Positions 63,502 through 64,000 of a stretch of 64,000 nt of DNA are shown here, piece by piece. The notes under the pieces are model-generated. The model was not told the DNA's origin. It ran no database searches and saw nothing but the letters and a program-made list of their open reading frames with translations. Origin of the DNA: an uncultured Sulfitobacter sp. (GTDB lineage: Bacteria > Pseudomonadota > Alphaproteobacteria > Rhodobacterales > Rhodobacteraceae); NCBI RefSeq assembly GCF_947500075.1, contig NZ_CANMQS010000003.1, forward strand, positions 186,001 through 250,000, read 5' to 3'. Position numbers and translations under genes: made by a program. Every line of letters begins with the position of its first letter. Position 1 is the first letter of the stretch.

Positions 63502-64000
63502 ATGGAAGTTACCCAAACCCCCACGGCAAACGCGGCAGCACCTGCGGCCGCGGCCAATACGCGCGATACCGGCATCAACCTGTCTTCTGACTTTGACACG
63601 TTCATCAAACTGCTCACCACACAGGCAGAGAATCAGGATCCGCTGGAACCGATCGACGCCACCGAATACGCCGCCCAGCTTGCCCAGTTCTCCATGGTGG
63701 AACAGCAGGTCAAATCAAATGACCTGCTTACAGCACTCAGCAGTCAGCTGGGGGCGGGCAACATGGCGCAGCTGGCCAGTTGGATCGGCATGGAAGCGCG
63801 CAGCACGACGCCTGCGTTCTTTGATGGCAATCCCATAAGCGTCACGTCAAAGCCTGCGCCGAATGCGGATGAAGCCGTGCTGGTGGTCAAAGACGCACGC
63901 GGCGCGGAGGTGCAGCGCAACGCCCTGCCTCTGGCTGCACAAGACGTCGTCTGGGCAGGCGTTTCATCTGACGGAACACCCTTTCCCACCGGTCAATACA
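63502..64000 (+). CDS. flgD: Flagellar hook capping protein FlgD (cut by window end)
   Basis: 166 codons visible. The N-terminal FlgD motif DFDTFIKLLTTQAENQDPLEPIDATEYAAQLAQFSMVEQQVKSND is typical, followed by LASWIGMEARSTTPAFFDGNPI and the start of the FLGD/FN3-like region. It caps the growing hook while FlgE subunits are added. Operon with fliK (15-nt gap, AAGGACATCTG before ATG). The 3' end lies beyond the window. Confidence 0.93.
   Translation, partial: MEVTQTPTANAAAPAAAANTRDTGINLSSDFDTFIKLLTTQAENQDPLEPIDATEYAAQLAQFSMVEQQVKSNDLLTALSSQLGAGNMAQLASWIGMEARSTTPAFFDGNPISVTSKPAPNADEAVLVVKDARGAEVQRNALPLAAQDVVWAGVSSDGTPFPTGQY

Overview
The window looks like chromosomal DNA from a Roseobacter-group alphaproteobacterium (Rhodobacterales). 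It is GC-rich and tightly packed, with many ATGA/GTGA gene overlaps. It carries an aerobic cobalamin pathway (cobG-type), CbtAB with a B12 riboswitch, GlnK-AmtB, Hint-domain and PGBR-type acetyltransferase proteins, and a flagellar cluster with a FlaA-type flagellin start, all typical of that group. I see no tRNA, rRNA, insertion sequence, prophage or CRISPR array.

Layout. 1-16.2 kb: housekeeping and small metabolic genes (split MnmD/MnmC-type tRNA modification pair, MaoC-like hydratase, VOC protein, FMN reductase, OmpA-type lipoprotein, Ada-like repair regulator, nth, PfkB kinase, rppH, fadH, LysR, OmpA, AhpD-like, CinA-like, sfsA, map). 16.2-24 kb: ArsR/SRPBCC pair, PLP aminotransferase, rsmD, ferredoxin reductase, peroxiredoxin, pterin dehydratase, PGBR acetyltransferase, GDPD, RidA. 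24-32.1 kb: type I secretion ATPase/adaptor pair, MlaA lipoprotein, PBP1A, glnK-amtB. 32.1-48 kb: a roughly 15.6-kb minus-strand run that starts at a cobalamin riboswitch and reads cbtB, cbtA, a His-rich membrane-anchored protein, a DUF1636 protein, cobW, cobN, cobG, cobH, cobI, cobJ, (cobK on the opposite strand), cobL, cobE, cobM, cobB, cobA, a second DUF1636 protein and cobF. 48-58.8 kb: DMT exporter, GlxA-type regulator, DJ-1 protein, a Fic AMP-transferase with its own operator-like repeats, pncB, a membrane-tethered NYN nuclease, pncA, trhO, a Hint protein, a 428-nt repeat-containing gap and an MFS transporter. 58.9-64 kb: flagellar genes motB, flgE, fliC fragment, flgN-like, flgJ/cheL-like, fliK, flgD (cut by the window end).

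The two most striking results are these. (1) The flagellar locus carries a clean junction at a 12-bp microhomology that fuses the 3' end of flgE to the opposite-strand 5' end of the flagellin gene. The last residues of FlgE, all but 47 codons of flagellin, and whatever lay between them are missing. If real rather than an assembly artefact, the cell should be non-motile. (2) The B12-riboswitch operon begins with a cobalt-acquisition set that includes a poorly described His/Met-rich anchored protein and a DUF1636 ferredoxin-like protein. A second DUF1636 gene sits at the far end of the same operon, and cobK lies antisense inside it with start codons overlapping as CATG.

Functionally, the cob run makes the corrin ring from uroporphyrinogen III (CobA, I, G, J, M, F, K, L, H), amidates it (CobB) and inserts cobalt (CobN with CobW and the CbtAB uptake set). 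CobS, CobT and the late adenosylation and nucleotide-loop genes are not here. pncA and pncB form a nicotinamide-to-NaMN salvage pair, and glnK-amtB handles ammonium uptake under probable NtrC control.
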